Positions 25,061 to 34,514 of a DNA stretch of 64,000 nt are shown here, piece by piece. The stretch covers positions 1 through 64,000 of the forward strand of contig JANQQQ010000025.1 of NCBI GenBank assembly GCA_028284935.1. The letters run 5' to 3'. Numbering within the stretch: the stretch's first letter is position 1; each line of letters begins with the position of its first letter. The notes beneath the pieces are model-generated. The model was not told where the DNA came from and did no database searches. It saw nothing but the letters and a program-made list of their open reading frames with translations. A program made the translations under genes and the position numbers. This DNA is from Croceivirga sp. Its GTDB lineage: Bacteria > Bacteroidota > Bacteroidia > Flavobacteriales > Flavobacteriaceae.

Positions 25061-26311
25061 TTACTTGACCACCAATTGTACGGTCACTTTGCCCCGTTGT
25101 TCCACGAGCACATCATATCCATTTAAAATGGATTCCACCGCTTGCTCATCAAAATGGCGAATGGTATAGAGTGAGACATCTTCATGACAGGTAACCTTAA
25201 AACGCTTTTCAAGCTTGGGCAATAGGGTCCTTAATCCATCAAAGGTATTATCCAAACAAACCGAAAAACTGATGGCTGAATTCTGAATTAAATCCACTTT
25301 TAATCGATGATCGTGGAATAGTTTAAAGATGGCGCTAATGTTGTCCTCCACGATAAAAGAGAAATCCAAGGACGATAGTTTTAAAAGGACCTGGTCTTTT
25401 TTTACGATAAAACAGGGAATCTCAGGTACGATTTTTTTTCCCTTGCCCACCGTTGTTCCTTTTTCCAAAGGTCGAAGAAAGGACTTTACGTGTAGCGGAA
25501 TCTCCTTTCGCTGCAATGGTTGCAAGGTTTTGGGGTGAATTACGGATGCCCCGTAAAATGCCAATTCAATAGCCTCACGATAACTAATCTGCTCCAATTT
25601 TTGGGTTTCTTGAAAATACCGTGGATCGGCATTCAAAACCCCGGGTACATCCTTCCATATCGTAACGGAACCTGCATCGAAACAGTATCCCAAAATTGCT
25701 GCCGTATAGTCAGAACCCTCACGGCCAAGGGTGGTGGTAAAATTGTTCTCATCACTCCCCAGGAAACCCTGGGTAATGTTTAATTTTCTGGTGTCAACTG
25801 TGGATTTCACCAGATTTTCCGTGGTTGTCCAGTTTACTTTGGCATCGCGATATGCACTGTCCGTCTTTATTAGCTCACGAACATCCAACCAGTTGTTTTG
25901 GAAGCCAGCTTCGGATAAATAAGCACTGATAATGGAAGTAGAAATCAACTCTCCATAGCCCACTACCTGATCGTATACGAAAGCATATTTGGGTGACTTG
26001 TTCCACAATAGAAATCCGCGAAATTCCTCTATTAGCTTATTGAGCCTATGGTGTATGGAATGGTTTTTAGCTTCAAACAGTTCGTTGATGATGGCCTTGT
26101 GATAATCCGCTACAGCTTGGATTTTTTCATCAAGCAAAGTCTCGTCTTTGAAATAGGCATCCACCACCTCTTCCATGGCATTGGTAGTCTTACCCATAGC
26201 TGATACCACCATCAAGGTGTTTTCATGACCCACATCTTGGAGCACTTTGACCACATTCTTCACGCTTTCAGCATCTTTCACGGAAGCGCCTCCAAATTTG
26301 AAAACTCTCAT
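25061..26311 (-). CDS. Aspartate kinase (monofunctional)
   Basis: Phosphorylates aspartate, the first step to Lys, Met, Thr and diaminopimelate. The 416-residue protein has KFGGASVKDAESVKNVV at the N-terminus, the GREGSDYTAAILG segment of the kinase core, and ACT-type regulatory sequence in the last 110 residues (for example DFSFIVEDNISAIFKLFHDH). There is no homoserine dehydrogenase domain, so it is not ThrA. Length is slightly short of LysC of E. coli (449). It overlaps the upstream GNAT gene by four bases. Confidence 0.93.
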   Translation of the reverse strand: MRVFKFGGASVKDAESVKNVVKVLQDVGHENTLMVVSAMGKTTNAMEEVVDAYFKDETLLDEKIQAVADYHKAIINELFEAKNHSIHHRLNKLIEEFRGFLLWNKSPKYAFVYDQVVGYGELISTSIISAYLSEAGFQNNWLDVRELIKTDSAYRDAKVNWTTTENLVKSTVDTRKLNITQGFLGSDENNFTTTLGREGSDYTAAILGYCFDAGSVTIWKDVPGVLNADPRYFQETQKLEQISYREAIELAFYGASVIHPKTLQPLQRKEIPLHVKSFLRPLEKGTTVGKGKKIVPEIPCFIVKKDQVLLKLSSLDFSFIVEDNISAIFKLFHDHRLKVDLIQNSAISFSVCLDNTFDGLRTLLPKLEKRFKVTCHEDVSLYTIRHFDEQAVESILNGYDVLVEQRGKVTVQLVVK

Positions 26312-26784
26312 TGTTTTAAAAACGTTTTGATTCCTTCCTCATCAAGATGTACCACATCCCAATCCCTTAAAATTTTTGCTCCATTACTTTCATAAAATCG
26401 AATAGCAGGTTCATTCCAATCCAGTACTTCCCAACTTATTCTCCTCACTCCCAGAGCGCTCCCATGCTTTACTACTTCTTTGAGCAATTTGGAACCTACT
26501 CCTTTACCCCGCATGGATGCTGTTACGATCAAATCTTCCAAATGTACCACTGGACCACTCCATGTGGAATATCTCGGATAGATTAAGGCAATACCAACAA
26601 TTTTGTTCCCTACCTCGGCCACAAAGCAATGAAACAAGGGATGTTCCCCAAAACCGTCATTCTCAAGGTCGGCAATGGTCACCTTTACCGCCTCGGGTTC
26701 ATTTTCAAAAACCGCCAATTCGGTAATTAATCCATGAACGCTGGGCATGTCCGCTTTTTGGGCATCTCTGATTTGCACTTCCAT
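26308..26784 (-). CDS. GNAT N-acetyltransferase (diamine acetyltransferase-like)
   Basis: 158 residues. The central motif DLIVTASMRGKGVGSKLLKE is the acetyl-CoA loop, and VLDWNEPAIRFYESNGAKIL is the C-terminal motif of the spermidine/diamine acetyltransferase (SSAT) group. The beginning, QIRDAQKADMPSVHGLITEL, also fits. Substrate is uncertain. It starts the operon with aspartate kinase (ATGA overlap); the divergent fbp gene lies 189 bases upstream. Confidence 0.9.
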   Translation of the reverse strand: MEVQIRDAQKADMPSVHGLITELAVFENEPEAVKVTIADLENDGFGEHPLFHCFVAEVGNKIVGIALIYPRYSTWSGPVVHLEDLIVTASMRGKGVGSKLLKEVVKHGSALGVRRISWEVLDWNEPAIRFYESNGAKILRDWDVVHLDEEGIKTFLKQ

Positions 26785-26973
26785 ATTGTTGCAAATAAAA
26801 CACTTTGTTATAAAATATCAAACCATAGTATAAAAATGAAACGAAATCCAATGGATTTGTGCTGTAAAACCAAATTTCCTGTGTTTTAAAAAATGAGACA
26901 ACAAAGCGAACGCGAAAACGTTGTAGTAAAACAAAAAAGACGAACTTTGCTACTGACAAAACAGCCTCCTCAA

Positions 26974-27981
26974 ATGCAATCAAAAAACAAAACCCTTGGT
27001 GAGTTCATTATTGAAAACCAAACCGATTTTCAGTATTCTACGGGAGAACTTTCCAAACTGATCAACGCGATTCGATTAGCCGCAAAAGTGGTCAACCATG
27101 AGGTGAACAAAGCGGGCCTGGTTGATATTTTGGGAGACGCCGGCGACACCAATGTTCAAGGGGAAGATCAGAAAAAGTTAGATGTTCTTGCTAATGAAAA
27201 ATTCATTCAGACCTTAAAAAACCGTGAGATTGTATGTGGCATAGCCTCGGAGGAAGAAGACAGTTTTATTACCATTAACAGTCAGGATGAAAACCATCAG
27301 AACAAATATGTAGTACTCATCGATCCCTTGGATGGTTCTTCCAATATTGATGTGAACGTTTCCGTTGGAACCATTTTTTCAGTCTACAGAAGAATCACTC
27401 CCACAGGGACACCGGTTACTCTGGAAGATTTTCTTCAACCGGGCCATCAACAGGTTGCAGCAGGTTATGTGGTTTATGGGACCTCAACGATGCTGGTCTA
27501 TACTACTGGAAATGGTGTTAACGGATTTACCTTAAACCCTGCCATCGGAACCTTCTATCTCTCAAATCCAAATATGGAGTTTCCAAAAGATGGAAAGATT
27601 TATTCCGTCAATGAAGGTAACTATGTCCACTTTCACCAAGGGGTTAAAGACTATATTAAGTACTGTCAGATGGAAGAAGGTGACCGTCCCTATACCTCAA
27701 GGTACATCGGTTCTTTGGTATCCGATTTTCACCGGAATATGATCAAGGGGGGTATTTATATGTATCCCAAAAGCAGCGTTACAGGTAACGGAAAATTACG
27801 TTTGTTGTATGAGTGCAACCCTATGGCCTTTTTGGCAGAACAAGCGGGAGGGTTGGCCATAGGCGGTAGAAACCGAATTTTGGACATTCAGCCGAAGGAA
27901 CTGCATCAGCGCGTTCCCTTTTTCTGTGGTAGTAAGAACATGGTATTAAAGCTCCAGGAATTTCTAACTAAGTACCACTAA
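26974..27981 (+). CDS. fbp: Class I fructose-1,6-bisphosphatase
   Basis: Hydrolyses fructose 1,6-bisphosphate in gluconeogenesis. The frame is open from 26893, but ATG 26974 gives the normal start [16 protein letters not shown] and 335 residues. The metal/phosphate site [20 protein letters not shown] and the later [20 protein letters not shown] are clear. A near-consensus box GAACTTTG lies shortly upstream. A TerB-like gene is convergent, with two bases between stops. Confidence 0.97.
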   Translation: MQSKNKTLGEFIIENQTDFQYSTGELSKLINAIRLAAKVVNHEVNKAGLVDILGDAGDTNVQGEDQKKLDVLANEKFIQTLKNREIVCGIASEEEDSFITINSQDENHQNKYVVLIDPLDGSSNIDVNVSVGTIFSVYRRITPTGTPVTLEDFLQPGHQQVAAGYVVYGTSTMLVYTTGNGVNGFTLNPAIGTFYLSNPNMEFPKDGKIYSVNEGNYVHFHQGVKDYIKYCQMEEGDRPYTSRYIGSLVSDFHRNMIKGGIYMYPKSSVTGNGKLRLLYECNPMAFLAEQAGGLAIGGRNRILDIQPKELHQRVPFFCGSKNMVLKLQEFLTKYH

Positions 27982-27983
27982 TC

Positions 27984-28406
27984 CTATTTGTCCATTAAGT
28001 ATTGGTAGTCTTCGAATGTAATTCTACCTCGAAAAATGTCTAAAGACTTCTGGACCATTTTCTCAGCAATGTCAACGGGAAAACCGAGACCGACAGCGTA
28101 ACGTTCAATCAAATTTTTCTGATCGTCATCAAACGATTGATCGGCCAAAGCCATTTGAAAAAACTCAAACAAGCGTTTCATTCTGCGCTCACCACTTTGA
28201 GGGGTCTGTATGGGATATCTGTTTTCCTTTTTCATCACCTCTTTGTATTCCTCCTCAGTGATATTGAGCTTAAAGGCAAATTTGTCCAAAATCGCTTTTT
28301 CCTTTTCATTGATTTCTCCATCAACGGCAGCCAAACTTGCTAATGTAGCAAAATGAGCAAGATTGTGTTTTTGATCACTGTGTTCATAAAGGTCAACAAT
28401 GGGCAT
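27984..28406 (-). CDS. TerB-like protein
   Basis: A 140-residue all-helical protein. The pattern FATLASLAAVDGEINEKEKAIL and the second half QMALADQSFDDDQKNLIERYAVGLG match the TerB/co-chaperone DjlA N-terminal fold, in which acidic residues bind metal. Function in Bacteroidota is unknown; tellurite resistance should not be assumed. It is convergent with fbp and divergent from the repair cassette. Confidence 0.82.
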   Translation of the reverse strand: MPIVDLYEHSDQKHNLAHFATLASLAAVDGEINEKEKAILDKFAFKLNITEEEYKEVMKKENRYPIQTPQSGERRMKRLFEFFQMALADQSFDDDQKNLIERYAVGLGFPVDIAEKMVQKSLDIFRGRITFEDYQYLMDK

Positions 28407-28425
28407 AGTATGGAATTTTGTTCGG

Positions 28426-28433
28426 CAAATATA
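28426..28433 (-). promoter_or_regulatory. -7 box (TATATTTG) of the TerB-like gene
   Basis: The minus strand reads TATATTTG, a perfect TAnnTTTG, 20 bases before the ATG at 28406. Confidence 0.55.
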
Positions 28434-28493
28434 GGTACCTCAAAAAAACCATCCTAAACAATGCCCAAAAGAAATTTGTAATTTCATCGAGCT

Positions 28494-29519
28494 ATGAAAA
28501 TACCCCTACTTAAATTTACGGACAAGGGCATTTATTGCGAGGCGGCGGATGTGTATTTGGACCCCTGGCGGCCCGTATCAAAGGCCATCATCTCCCATGG
28601 TCATGCCGACCATAGTCGATGGGGACATCAACACTATATCACCCACCACCGCAATGTACCCATTGTAAAACATCGTTTGGGTGATATCAATATTACAGGA
28701 AAGGATTGGGGAGAATCGTTCACTATCAATGCGGTAAAGTTTAGCCTGCACCCGGCTGGACACATCATTGGGTCCTCACAGATACGTGTTGAATATAAAG
28801 GTGAAATTTGGGTTTTTACAGGAGATTACAAAATTGAAGACGATGGTTTGGCCACCCCCTATGAATCCATCAAATGCCACACCTTTATCACGGAATGCAC
28901 GTTTGGGCTTCCAGCGTTCCTTTGGCGACCCCAACAAGAGGTTATTACTGATATCAACAACTGGTGGGCCGAAAATCAAGCCAATGGACAGACTTCCGTT
29001 CTTTTTGGATATTCTTTGGGAAAGGCACAAAGGTTATTAAAGCATTTGGACCCGTCCATTGGAAAAATTTTTACCCACGGCGCCGTTGAAAATATGACCG
29101 AAGTGCTCCGTCCAATCGTTGATTTTCCAAATACGGAACTAATAACCCGGGATACCAAAAAAGAAGACATTAAGGGTAATATTGTTATTGCTCCACCTTC
29201 TGCTCATGGAAGCACCTGGATTCGTAAAATGACCCCTTTTGTAACGGGCACAGCCAGTGGTTGGATGGCCTTTCGCGGTGCACGCCGAAGACGTGCCATT
29301 GATAAAGGTTTTGTGTTCAGCGATCATTGTGATTGGCCCGGACTCCTAAAAGCCATAGAGGATACCGGGGCCGAAAGAATTATTTGTACCCATGGCTATA
29401 CCGATATATTCTCTAAATACTTAAGGTCTCTAGGCTACGATGCACGCACGGAAAGCACACAATATGAAGGGGAAATTGGAGAAGTACATGTCATAACCGA
29501 AAAAACCGGGTCAGAATGA
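28494..29519 (+). CDS. Ligase-associated DNA exonuclease (LHR-Exo, metallo-beta-lactamase fold)
   Basis: A 341-residue nuclease of the metallo-beta-lactamase/beta-CASP superfamily (SNM1/Artemis-like). The metal motif is SHGHADHSRWGH (HxHxDH). The later residues SAHGSTWIRK, FSDHCDWPGLL and CTHGYTDIFS match the family. It is the first of four genes always found together: exonuclease, ATP-dependent ligase, Lhr-type helicase and PdeM phosphoesterase. Its stop overlaps the ligase start (ATGA). The likely role is processing damaged ends before ligation. Confidence 0.93.
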   Translation: MKIPLLKFTDKGIYCEAADVYLDPWRPVSKAIISHGHADHSRWGHQHYITHHRNVPIVKHRLGDINITGKDWGESFTINAVKFSLHPAGHIIGSSQIRVEYKGEIWVFTGDYKIEDDGLATPYESIKCHTFITECTFGLPAFLWRPQQEVITDINNWWAENQANGQTSVLFGYSLGKAQRLLKHLDPSIGKIFTHGAVENMTEVLRPIVDFPNTELITRDTKKEDIKGNIVIAPPSAHGSTWIRKMTPFVTGTASGWMAFRGARRRRAIDKGFVFSDHCDWPGLLKAIEDTGAERIICTHGYTDIFSKYLRSLGYDARTESTQYEGEIGEVHVITEKTGSE

Positions 29520-31183
29520 AGCGGTTTTCACAACTCATCAAGACGTTGGACAGCACCAACAAAACCAATGTTAAGGTTAATGCGTTGGCAGAATATTTTT
29601 CAGAAGCGCCGAATGAGGATAAGGTTTGGACCATAGCCATTCTATCGCACCGCAGACCCCCAAGACCCATAAATACCACCTTGCTTCGGGAGTGGGCTTC
29701 CGAATTGGCCAGTATTCCCCTTTGGCTTTTTGAGGAGAGCTATCATATCGTTGGCGACTTGGCCGAAACCATCGCTCTGGTTGTTCCCGAAGGTGAAAAC
29801 GCAACGGATAAATCATTGACCCAATTTTTAAAGGAAATGATTTGGTTGAAAAAACAGCCGGACGAAGGCAAAAAAGCCTATCTCTTCCAAAATTGGACCC
29901 AATTGGATTACTATGGACGCTTTGTCTTTACCAAGTTGATCACTGGAGGATTTCGTATTGGAGTGAGTCAAAAGTTGATGACCAAGGCACTCTCAAAAGC
30001 CACGGGAATCGACGAAGATGTTTTGGCCTATAAACTCATGGGGAATTGGGACCCCAACTCCATTTCATTTCAAGATCTGGTGTTGGAAGAAAGGGAAAGT
30101 GATTTTCTATCAAAACCCTATCCCTTTTATTTGGCCTATGCCCTTGAAGATAAGGTGGAAGATTTAGAAAATGTAAGGGACTGGTCCGTTGAACACAAAT
30201 GGGATGGTATCAGGGTTCAGGTGATTATTAGAAATAATGAGCTATTTGTCTGGAGCCGTGGTGAAGAACTGGTGACGGACAAGTATCCGGAATTTCAAAC
30301 CTTCATAGGGCAAATTCCTAACGGAACGGTATTGGATGGCGAGCTTTTACCCTATCCCAACAACGAAATTGGGACGTTTAACGATCTACAAACACGAATT
30401 GGAAGAAAAACAGTGTCAAAGAAACTATTGGAAAAAACGCCCGTTATGCTAAAGGCCTATGATTTATTGGAGTGGGCAGGACAGGATATCCGAAATACAT
30501 CGTTTTTGGAGCGAAGGGAGCTTTTGGAAGGTTTCCTTAAGGATATATTTTCGAAAAGGGTAGCTTCGAGTGACCTCAGCCACAAGAATCCAAAGGTCGT
30601 TGAGGCTACTCGACGTGACCTTCCCCTATTACTATCAGAGCGTATGCAATTTGATTCTTGGGATGAGGTAGCGCAAGAAAGAGAACGTTCAAGGGAAAAA
30701 AGAAGTGAAGGGCTGATGTTGAAAAAACTGGATTCACCTTATCAAGTGGGCCGAAAAAAAGGGGATTGGTGGAAATGGAAAGTCGACCCCTTGACCATTG
30801 ATGCCGTCCTTACCTATGCTATGCGGGGGCATGGAAGAAGAAGCAATTTGTTTACTGATTATACCTTTGCATTGTGGCAAAAAAATGAAAAGGGAGAAAA
30901 AGAACTGGTCACCTTTGCCAAAGCCTATTCCGGGTTGACCGATGCTGAATTTCGAGAAGTGGATGCTTGGATCAAGAGAAACACTTTGGAACGTTTTGGT
31001 CCAGTACGAAGTGTTACTCCACACCATGTTTTCGAAATTGCGTTTGAAGGTATCGCCTTTTCCAAAAGACATAAAAGTGGCGTGGCTACTCGTTTTCCTA
31101 GAATACTGAGATGGCGGAAGGATAAAAAAATTGAGGAGGCCAATACATTAGATGATTTAAAGGCGCTCATCCCTAATGGCTAA
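29516..31183 (+). CDS. ATP-dependent DNA ligase (Lhr-cassette type)
   Basis: A 555-residue ATP-dependent ligase, distinct from the NAD+-dependent LigA. The adenylation motif is EHKWDGIRVQV with the nucleophile Lys228; later motifs are DGELLPYP, EGLMLKKLDSPYQVGRK and WWKWKVDPLT. An N-terminal helical domain (about 1-200) precedes it. The protein fits the bacterial LigB/LigC group linked to Lhr helicases and functions in DNA repair, not replication. Downstream a 54-residue membrane protein gene intervenes before the helicase gene. Confidence 0.95.
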   Translation: MKRFSQLIKTLDSTNKTNVKVNALAEYFSEAPNEDKVWTIAILSHRRPPRPINTTLLREWASELASIPLWLFEESYHIVGDLAETIALVVPEGENATDKSLTQFLKEMIWLKKQPDEGKKAYLFQNWTQLDYYGRFVFTKLITGGFRIGVSQKLMTKALSKATGIDEDVLAYKLMGNWDPNSISFQDLVLEERESDFLSKPYPFYLAYALEDKVEDLENVRDWSVEHKWDGIRVQVIIRNNELFVWSRGEELVTDKYPEFQTFIGQIPNGTVLDGELLPYPNNEIGTFNDLQTRIGRKTVSKKLLEKTPVMLKAYDLLEWAGQDIRNTSFLERRELLEGFLKDIFSKRVASSDLSHKNPKVVEATRRDLPLLLSERMQFDSWDEVAQERERSREKRSEGLMLKKLDSPYQVGRKKGDWWKWKVDPLTIDAVLTYAMRGHGRRSNLFTDYTFALWQKNEKGEKELVTFAKAYSGLTDAEFREVDAWIKRNTLERFGPVRSVTPHHVFEIAFEGIAFSKRHKSGVATRFPRILRWRKDKKIEEANTLDDLKALIPNG

Positions 31184-31196
31184 AAGTTGAAATAAA

Positions 31197-31361
31197 ATGA
31201 ATAGAAAAAAGAAATTCAATCTTGGAATAATTTTAGGAATTGCAGGTACCATTGCCCGAATACTGCTGATTTTTATGGAAAGTTACCTGATTGGAATTTT
31301 TGGAAGTATCGCCAGTGCAGGTCTGGCCTACCAATCCTATAACACGTCAAAAAAAATATAG
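31197..31361 (+). CDS. Small membrane protein inside the Lhr/ligase cassette
   Basis: A 54-residue frame from ATG 31197 to TAG. It starts MNRKKKFNLGIILGIAGTIA and has two hydrophobic stretches (LGIILGIAGTIARILLIFM and YLIGIFGSIASAGLAYQSY) separated by a short charged turn, ending NTSKKI. A basic N-terminus and two helices suggest a small inner-membrane hairpin protein. It lies 13 bases behind the ligase and 36 bases before the helicase, in the same direction, so it would be co-transcribed. I do not recognise the family; it may be a chance frame. Confidence 0.55.
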   Translation: MNRKKKFNLGIILGIAGTIARILLIFMESYLIGIFGSIASAGLAYQSYNTSKKI

Positions 31362-31397
31362 TGCTAAAATCGCTAGTCTTAATCTAGGCTATCCCAC

Positions 31398-33857
31398 ATG
31401 AACCGACAGCAACTTTTTGAAATTGCAAACTCCTGGTTCCAAAACCAGGGCTGGAAACCGCATGCCTTTCAAAAAGAAACCTGGACCGCTTTTCTACATG
31501 GTAAACATGGGCTGCTTAACGCACCTACGGGAAGCGGAAAAACCTATGCCCTGTGGTTCCCCATTGTTTTGAACTACATCAAAAACAATCCCAATTACCC
31601 AACTAAACACAGAAAGGGCTTAAAAGCTGTTTGGATAACACCACTCCGGGCCCTTTCCCAAGAAATAAAACAATCAGCAGAGCGTATTGTAGAGGATCTG
31701 GAACTTCCAATGACAGTGGGCATACGTACGGGGGATACCTCCACTACAGAGCGTGCCCGACAACGCAATCTCCTACCCGACTTATTGATTACTACACCCG
31801 AAAGCTTGCAGTTGCTCTTGGCCTCTAAAGACTATGCCAATAAGTTCAAAAAGTGTTCTGCGATTGTCGTTGATGAATGGCATGAATTGTTGGGAACCAA
31901 ACGTGGTATCCAAATGGAATTGGCGCTGTCTCGATTAAAGACGGTGTGTTCCCACCTACGAATCTGGGGAATATCGGCTACTATTGGCAATTTGGAACAG
32001 GCAAGGGAAGTACTTCTTGGACCTACTTCGTCAGAAATGAAGAATTCCGTTTTGGTCAAGGCCAACCTCAAAAAGAAAATCAAGGTAAGCAGTATCATTC
32101 CCAAGCACATGGAGACGTTCCCTTGGCGAGGCCATTTGGGATTGCATTTGTTGGACGATGTAATTCCTATCATTAAAAAGAGTAAAACCACCTTGTTATT
32201 TACCAATACGCGTAGCCAATGTGAAATTTGGTTCCAAAAGATTTTGGAACGCTATCCAGAGTTTGCGGGCGAAATGGCCATGCACCATGGAAGTGTCAAC
32301 AAAGAAACCCGTATTTGGGTAGAGAATGCCATTCGCAATGAAAGTTTAAAAGCCGTGGTTTGTACCTCTAGTCTGGATTTAGGGGTCGATTTTGCACCCG
32401 TGGAGACCGTTATCCAAATTGGTGGTCCCAAGGGGGTAGCACGTTTTTTGCAACGTGCCGGACGCAGTGGGCATCAACCAGGTAAAACCAGTGTCATTTA
32501 TTTCTTGCCTACACATGCCATTGAATTGATTGAGGCTTCAGCGCTTCAGGTCGCAGTGAAAGAGAATGCCGTGGAAGACCGCCTTCCCTATCTCAATAGC
32601 TATGATGTTTTGCTACAGTATTTGACCACCTTAGCGGTTTCCGATGGCTTCTATCCCCATGAAATCTATCCGGAAATCAACGGAACGTTTTGTTATCAAG
32701 GTATTACGGAGGAGGAGTGGCAATGGCTATTGAACTTTTTGGTGATGGGTAGTCAAAGCCTAAAGAGTTATGATGAGTATAAAAAGGTAGAAGTAGCATC
32801 CGATGGCAAGTTTGAGGTCAACAATAAAGGAATTGCCATGCGGCATCGATTTCAGATAGGGACCATTGTTGGCGATGCCAGTTTATCCGTGCATTATCAA
32901 AAAGGAGGCTATATCGGTTCCATTGAAGAGTATTTCGTCTCCAAATTGAACCCTGGGGATGTGTTTGTTTTTGCCGGACGCAATTTGGAGTTCATTCGAA
33001 TTCGCGGAATGAAGGTACAGGTGCGAAATTCCACCAAACGCACCAATAAAGTGCCTGCCTGGGCCGGGGGTCGTTTAAGCTTTTCATCACAAATGTCCGA
33101 GTTATTACGATTGGAATTGTACAAAGCATCCACAGCTCAAAACCAAAGCAAAGAGTTAATCGCCCTGGAGCATATTTTTGATAAACAACGCGAGGAAAGT
33201 ATTGTACCAAGCCCGGATGAATTCCTTATAGAAACCTTCAAATCCCGGGATGGCTACCATCATATTTTTTATCCCTTCGAAGGGCGCGCAGTTCATGAAG
33301 CCATGAGCAGCTTGCTTTCATATCGTATCGGTTTATTGTCGCCCATTACCTGTTCCCTGGCCTTTAACGATTATGGTTTTGAAATGCTATCCGACAAGTC
33401 CATTGACATCCAGGCCGTTTTGGACAACAATCTGTTCAGTACGGATTATATGTTGTCCGATCTGCAAAAAAGCCTGAACAGTAATGAAATGGCACGGCGT
33501 AAGTTTCGGGATATTGCTGTTATCAGTGGTATGGTATTTACCGGATATCCTGAAAAAGGGATAAAAATGAAGCACTTGCAAAGCAGTTCACAACTCTTAT
33601 TTGATGTGTTCAGGGATTATGAACCCGAAAATTTACTGTTTCAGCAGGCCTTCACGGAGACCTTTGAGCACCAGCTTGAAGAAGGACGGCTGCGTATCGC
33701 CTTGGAACGCATCGCCACTCAGGAAATCGTTTGGAGGCCATGTCAAAAGGCCACGCCATTCTCTTTTCCCTTAATTACGGATCGACTGCGCGAAAAATTG
33801 TCCAACGAAAAATTGGCAGATAGGATCAAACGAATGACTAAAATATTGATGAAGTGA
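31398..33857 (+). CDS. Ligase-associated DEXH-box helicase (Lhr-type)
   Basis: An 819-residue superfamily 2 helicase. It shows Walker A APTGSGKTYALWFP (Lys about 47), the Walker B variant VVDEWHELLG (DEWH), the motif ISATIG (SAT), and the C-terminal RecA domain with QRAGRSGHQPG. The remaining 350 residues form the winged-helix and Lhr-core domains. It is the Lhr-Core type. Together with the exonuclease, ligase and PdeM it forms a DNA damage response set; its stop overlaps pdeM (GTGA). Confidence 0.95.
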   Translation: MNRQQLFEIANSWFQNQGWKPHAFQKETWTAFLHGKHGLLNAPTGSGKTYALWFPIVLNYIKNNPNYPTKHRKGLKAVWITPLRALSQEIKQSAERIVEDLELPMTVGIRTGDTSTTERARQRNLLPDLLITTPESLQLLLASKDYANKFKKCSAIVVDEWHELLGTKRGIQMELALSRLKTVCSHLRIWGISATIGNLEQAREVLLGPTSSEMKNSVLVKANLKKKIKVSSIIPKHMETFPWRGHLGLHLLDDVIPIIKKSKTTLLFTNTRSQCEIWFQKILERYPEFAGEMAMHHGSVNKETRIWVENAIRNESLKAVVCTSSLDLGVDFAPVETVIQIGGPKGVARFLQRAGRSGHQPGKTSVIYFLPTHAIELIEASALQVAVKENAVEDRLPYLNSYDVLLQYLTTLAVSDGFYPHEIYPEINGTFCYQGITEEEWQWLLNFLVMGSQSLKSYDEYKKVEVASDGKFEVNNKGIAMRHRFQIGTIVGDASLSVHYQKGGYIGSIEEYFVSKLNPGDVFVFAGRNLEFIRIRGMKVQVRNSTKRTNKVPAWAGGRLSFSSQMSELLRLELYKASTAQNQSKELIALEHIFDKQREESIVPSPDEFLIETFKSRDGYHHIFYPFEGRAVHEAMSSLLSYRIGLLSPITCSLAFNDYGFEMLSDKSIDIQAVLDNNLFSTDYMLSDLQKSLNSNEMARRKFRDIAVISGMVFTGYPEKGIKMKHLQSSSQLLFDVFRDYEPENLLFQQAFTETFEHQLEEGRLRIALERIATQEIVWRPCQKATPFSFPLITDRLREKLSNEKLADRIKRMTKILMK

Positions 33858-34486
33858 CCTATGACCTTTCAATAGCAAGGCACACCTTTTCCCTTCACCC
33901 GCATGGCGGCATTTTCTGGAAGGAAAAATCCCTTTTGCTCATTTCCGACGTGCATCTGGGAAAAGTAGGCCATTTTAGGAAGTTTGGGGCAGCCGTACCA
34001 AGAAAAGTGGTCCATAAAAACTTTATACTCCTTGACGAACTGATAGCTCATTTTCAACCCTTCCACATTTGCTTTTTAGGTGATCTGTTCCATTCTTCCC
34101 TGAATAAGGAATGGGACTTATTTGAAAACTGGGTGGAAAAAACAGCTTCCAAAATTACCCTCGTAGCCGGTAACCATGATATCATTGCCCCAGAGAAGTT
34201 TCAAGATTTGGGCATTGAAATTTTTGAGGCTTTAGCGCTCAATGATTTTCTGCTTACCCATCATCCCGACGTAAGGGATGGATTTTTTAATTTCTGTGGT
34301 CATATCCACCCGGCGGTACGATTGCGGGGTTTTGGTCGACAACGATTAAAACTCCCGTGTTTCTTTAAGACAAAGAACCAAATGATTTTACCTGCCTTTG
34401 GTGAGTTCACAGGCAATCACACCCTAACTCCAAAGAAGGAGGACGAAATTTTTGTGGTAGTGGATAACGAAGTGGTAAAAATCTAG
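33854..34486 (+). CDS. pdeM: Ligase-associated DNA damage response endonuclease PdeM
   Basis: A 210-residue calcineurin-like metallophosphoesterase starting at a GTG that overlaps the helicase stop. Metal motifs are LISDVHLGKVGHFRKFG, LGDLFHS, VAGNHDI and FCGHIHPAVRLRGFG, i.e. the D-x-H, GD, GNH and GH-x-H set. It is the fourth member of the Lhr/ligase cassette, predicted to act as an endonuclease or phosphodiesterase on DNA. mfd follows after a 179-base structured spacer. Confidence 0.93.
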   Translation: MTYDLSIARHTFSLHPHGGIFWKEKSLLLISDVHLGKVGHFRKFGAAVPRKVVHKNFILLDELIAHFQPFHICFLGDLFHSSLNKEWDLFENWVEKTASKITLVAGNHDIIAPEKFQDLGIEIFEALALNDFLLTHHPDVRDGFFNFCGHIHPAVRLRGFGRQRLKLPCFFKTKNQMILPAFGEFTGNHTLTPKKEDEIFVVVDNEVVKI

Positions 34487-34489
34487 GGC

Positions 34490-34497
34490 TATCTTTG
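34490..34497 (+). promoter_or_regulatory. -7 box (TATCTTTG) of mfd
   Basis: TATCTTTG fits TAnnTTTG perfectly and lies just behind the pdeM stop. Transcription would start near 34503, leaving a leader of about 163 bases before the mfd start codon, unusually long for this window. Confidence 0.5.
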
Positions 34498-34514
34498 CCA
34501 CAAATTTCATGGAT

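Noticed and set aside
27984-28406. Tellurite resistance gene
   Set aside because: Only the TerB-like fold is visible; no other ter genes nearby, so a tellurite function is not supported.
28494-34486. Nuclease-ligase-helicase block as a new defence system
   Set aside because: It matches the known ligase-associated DNA damage response set (exonuclease, ligase, Lhr helicase, PdeM).
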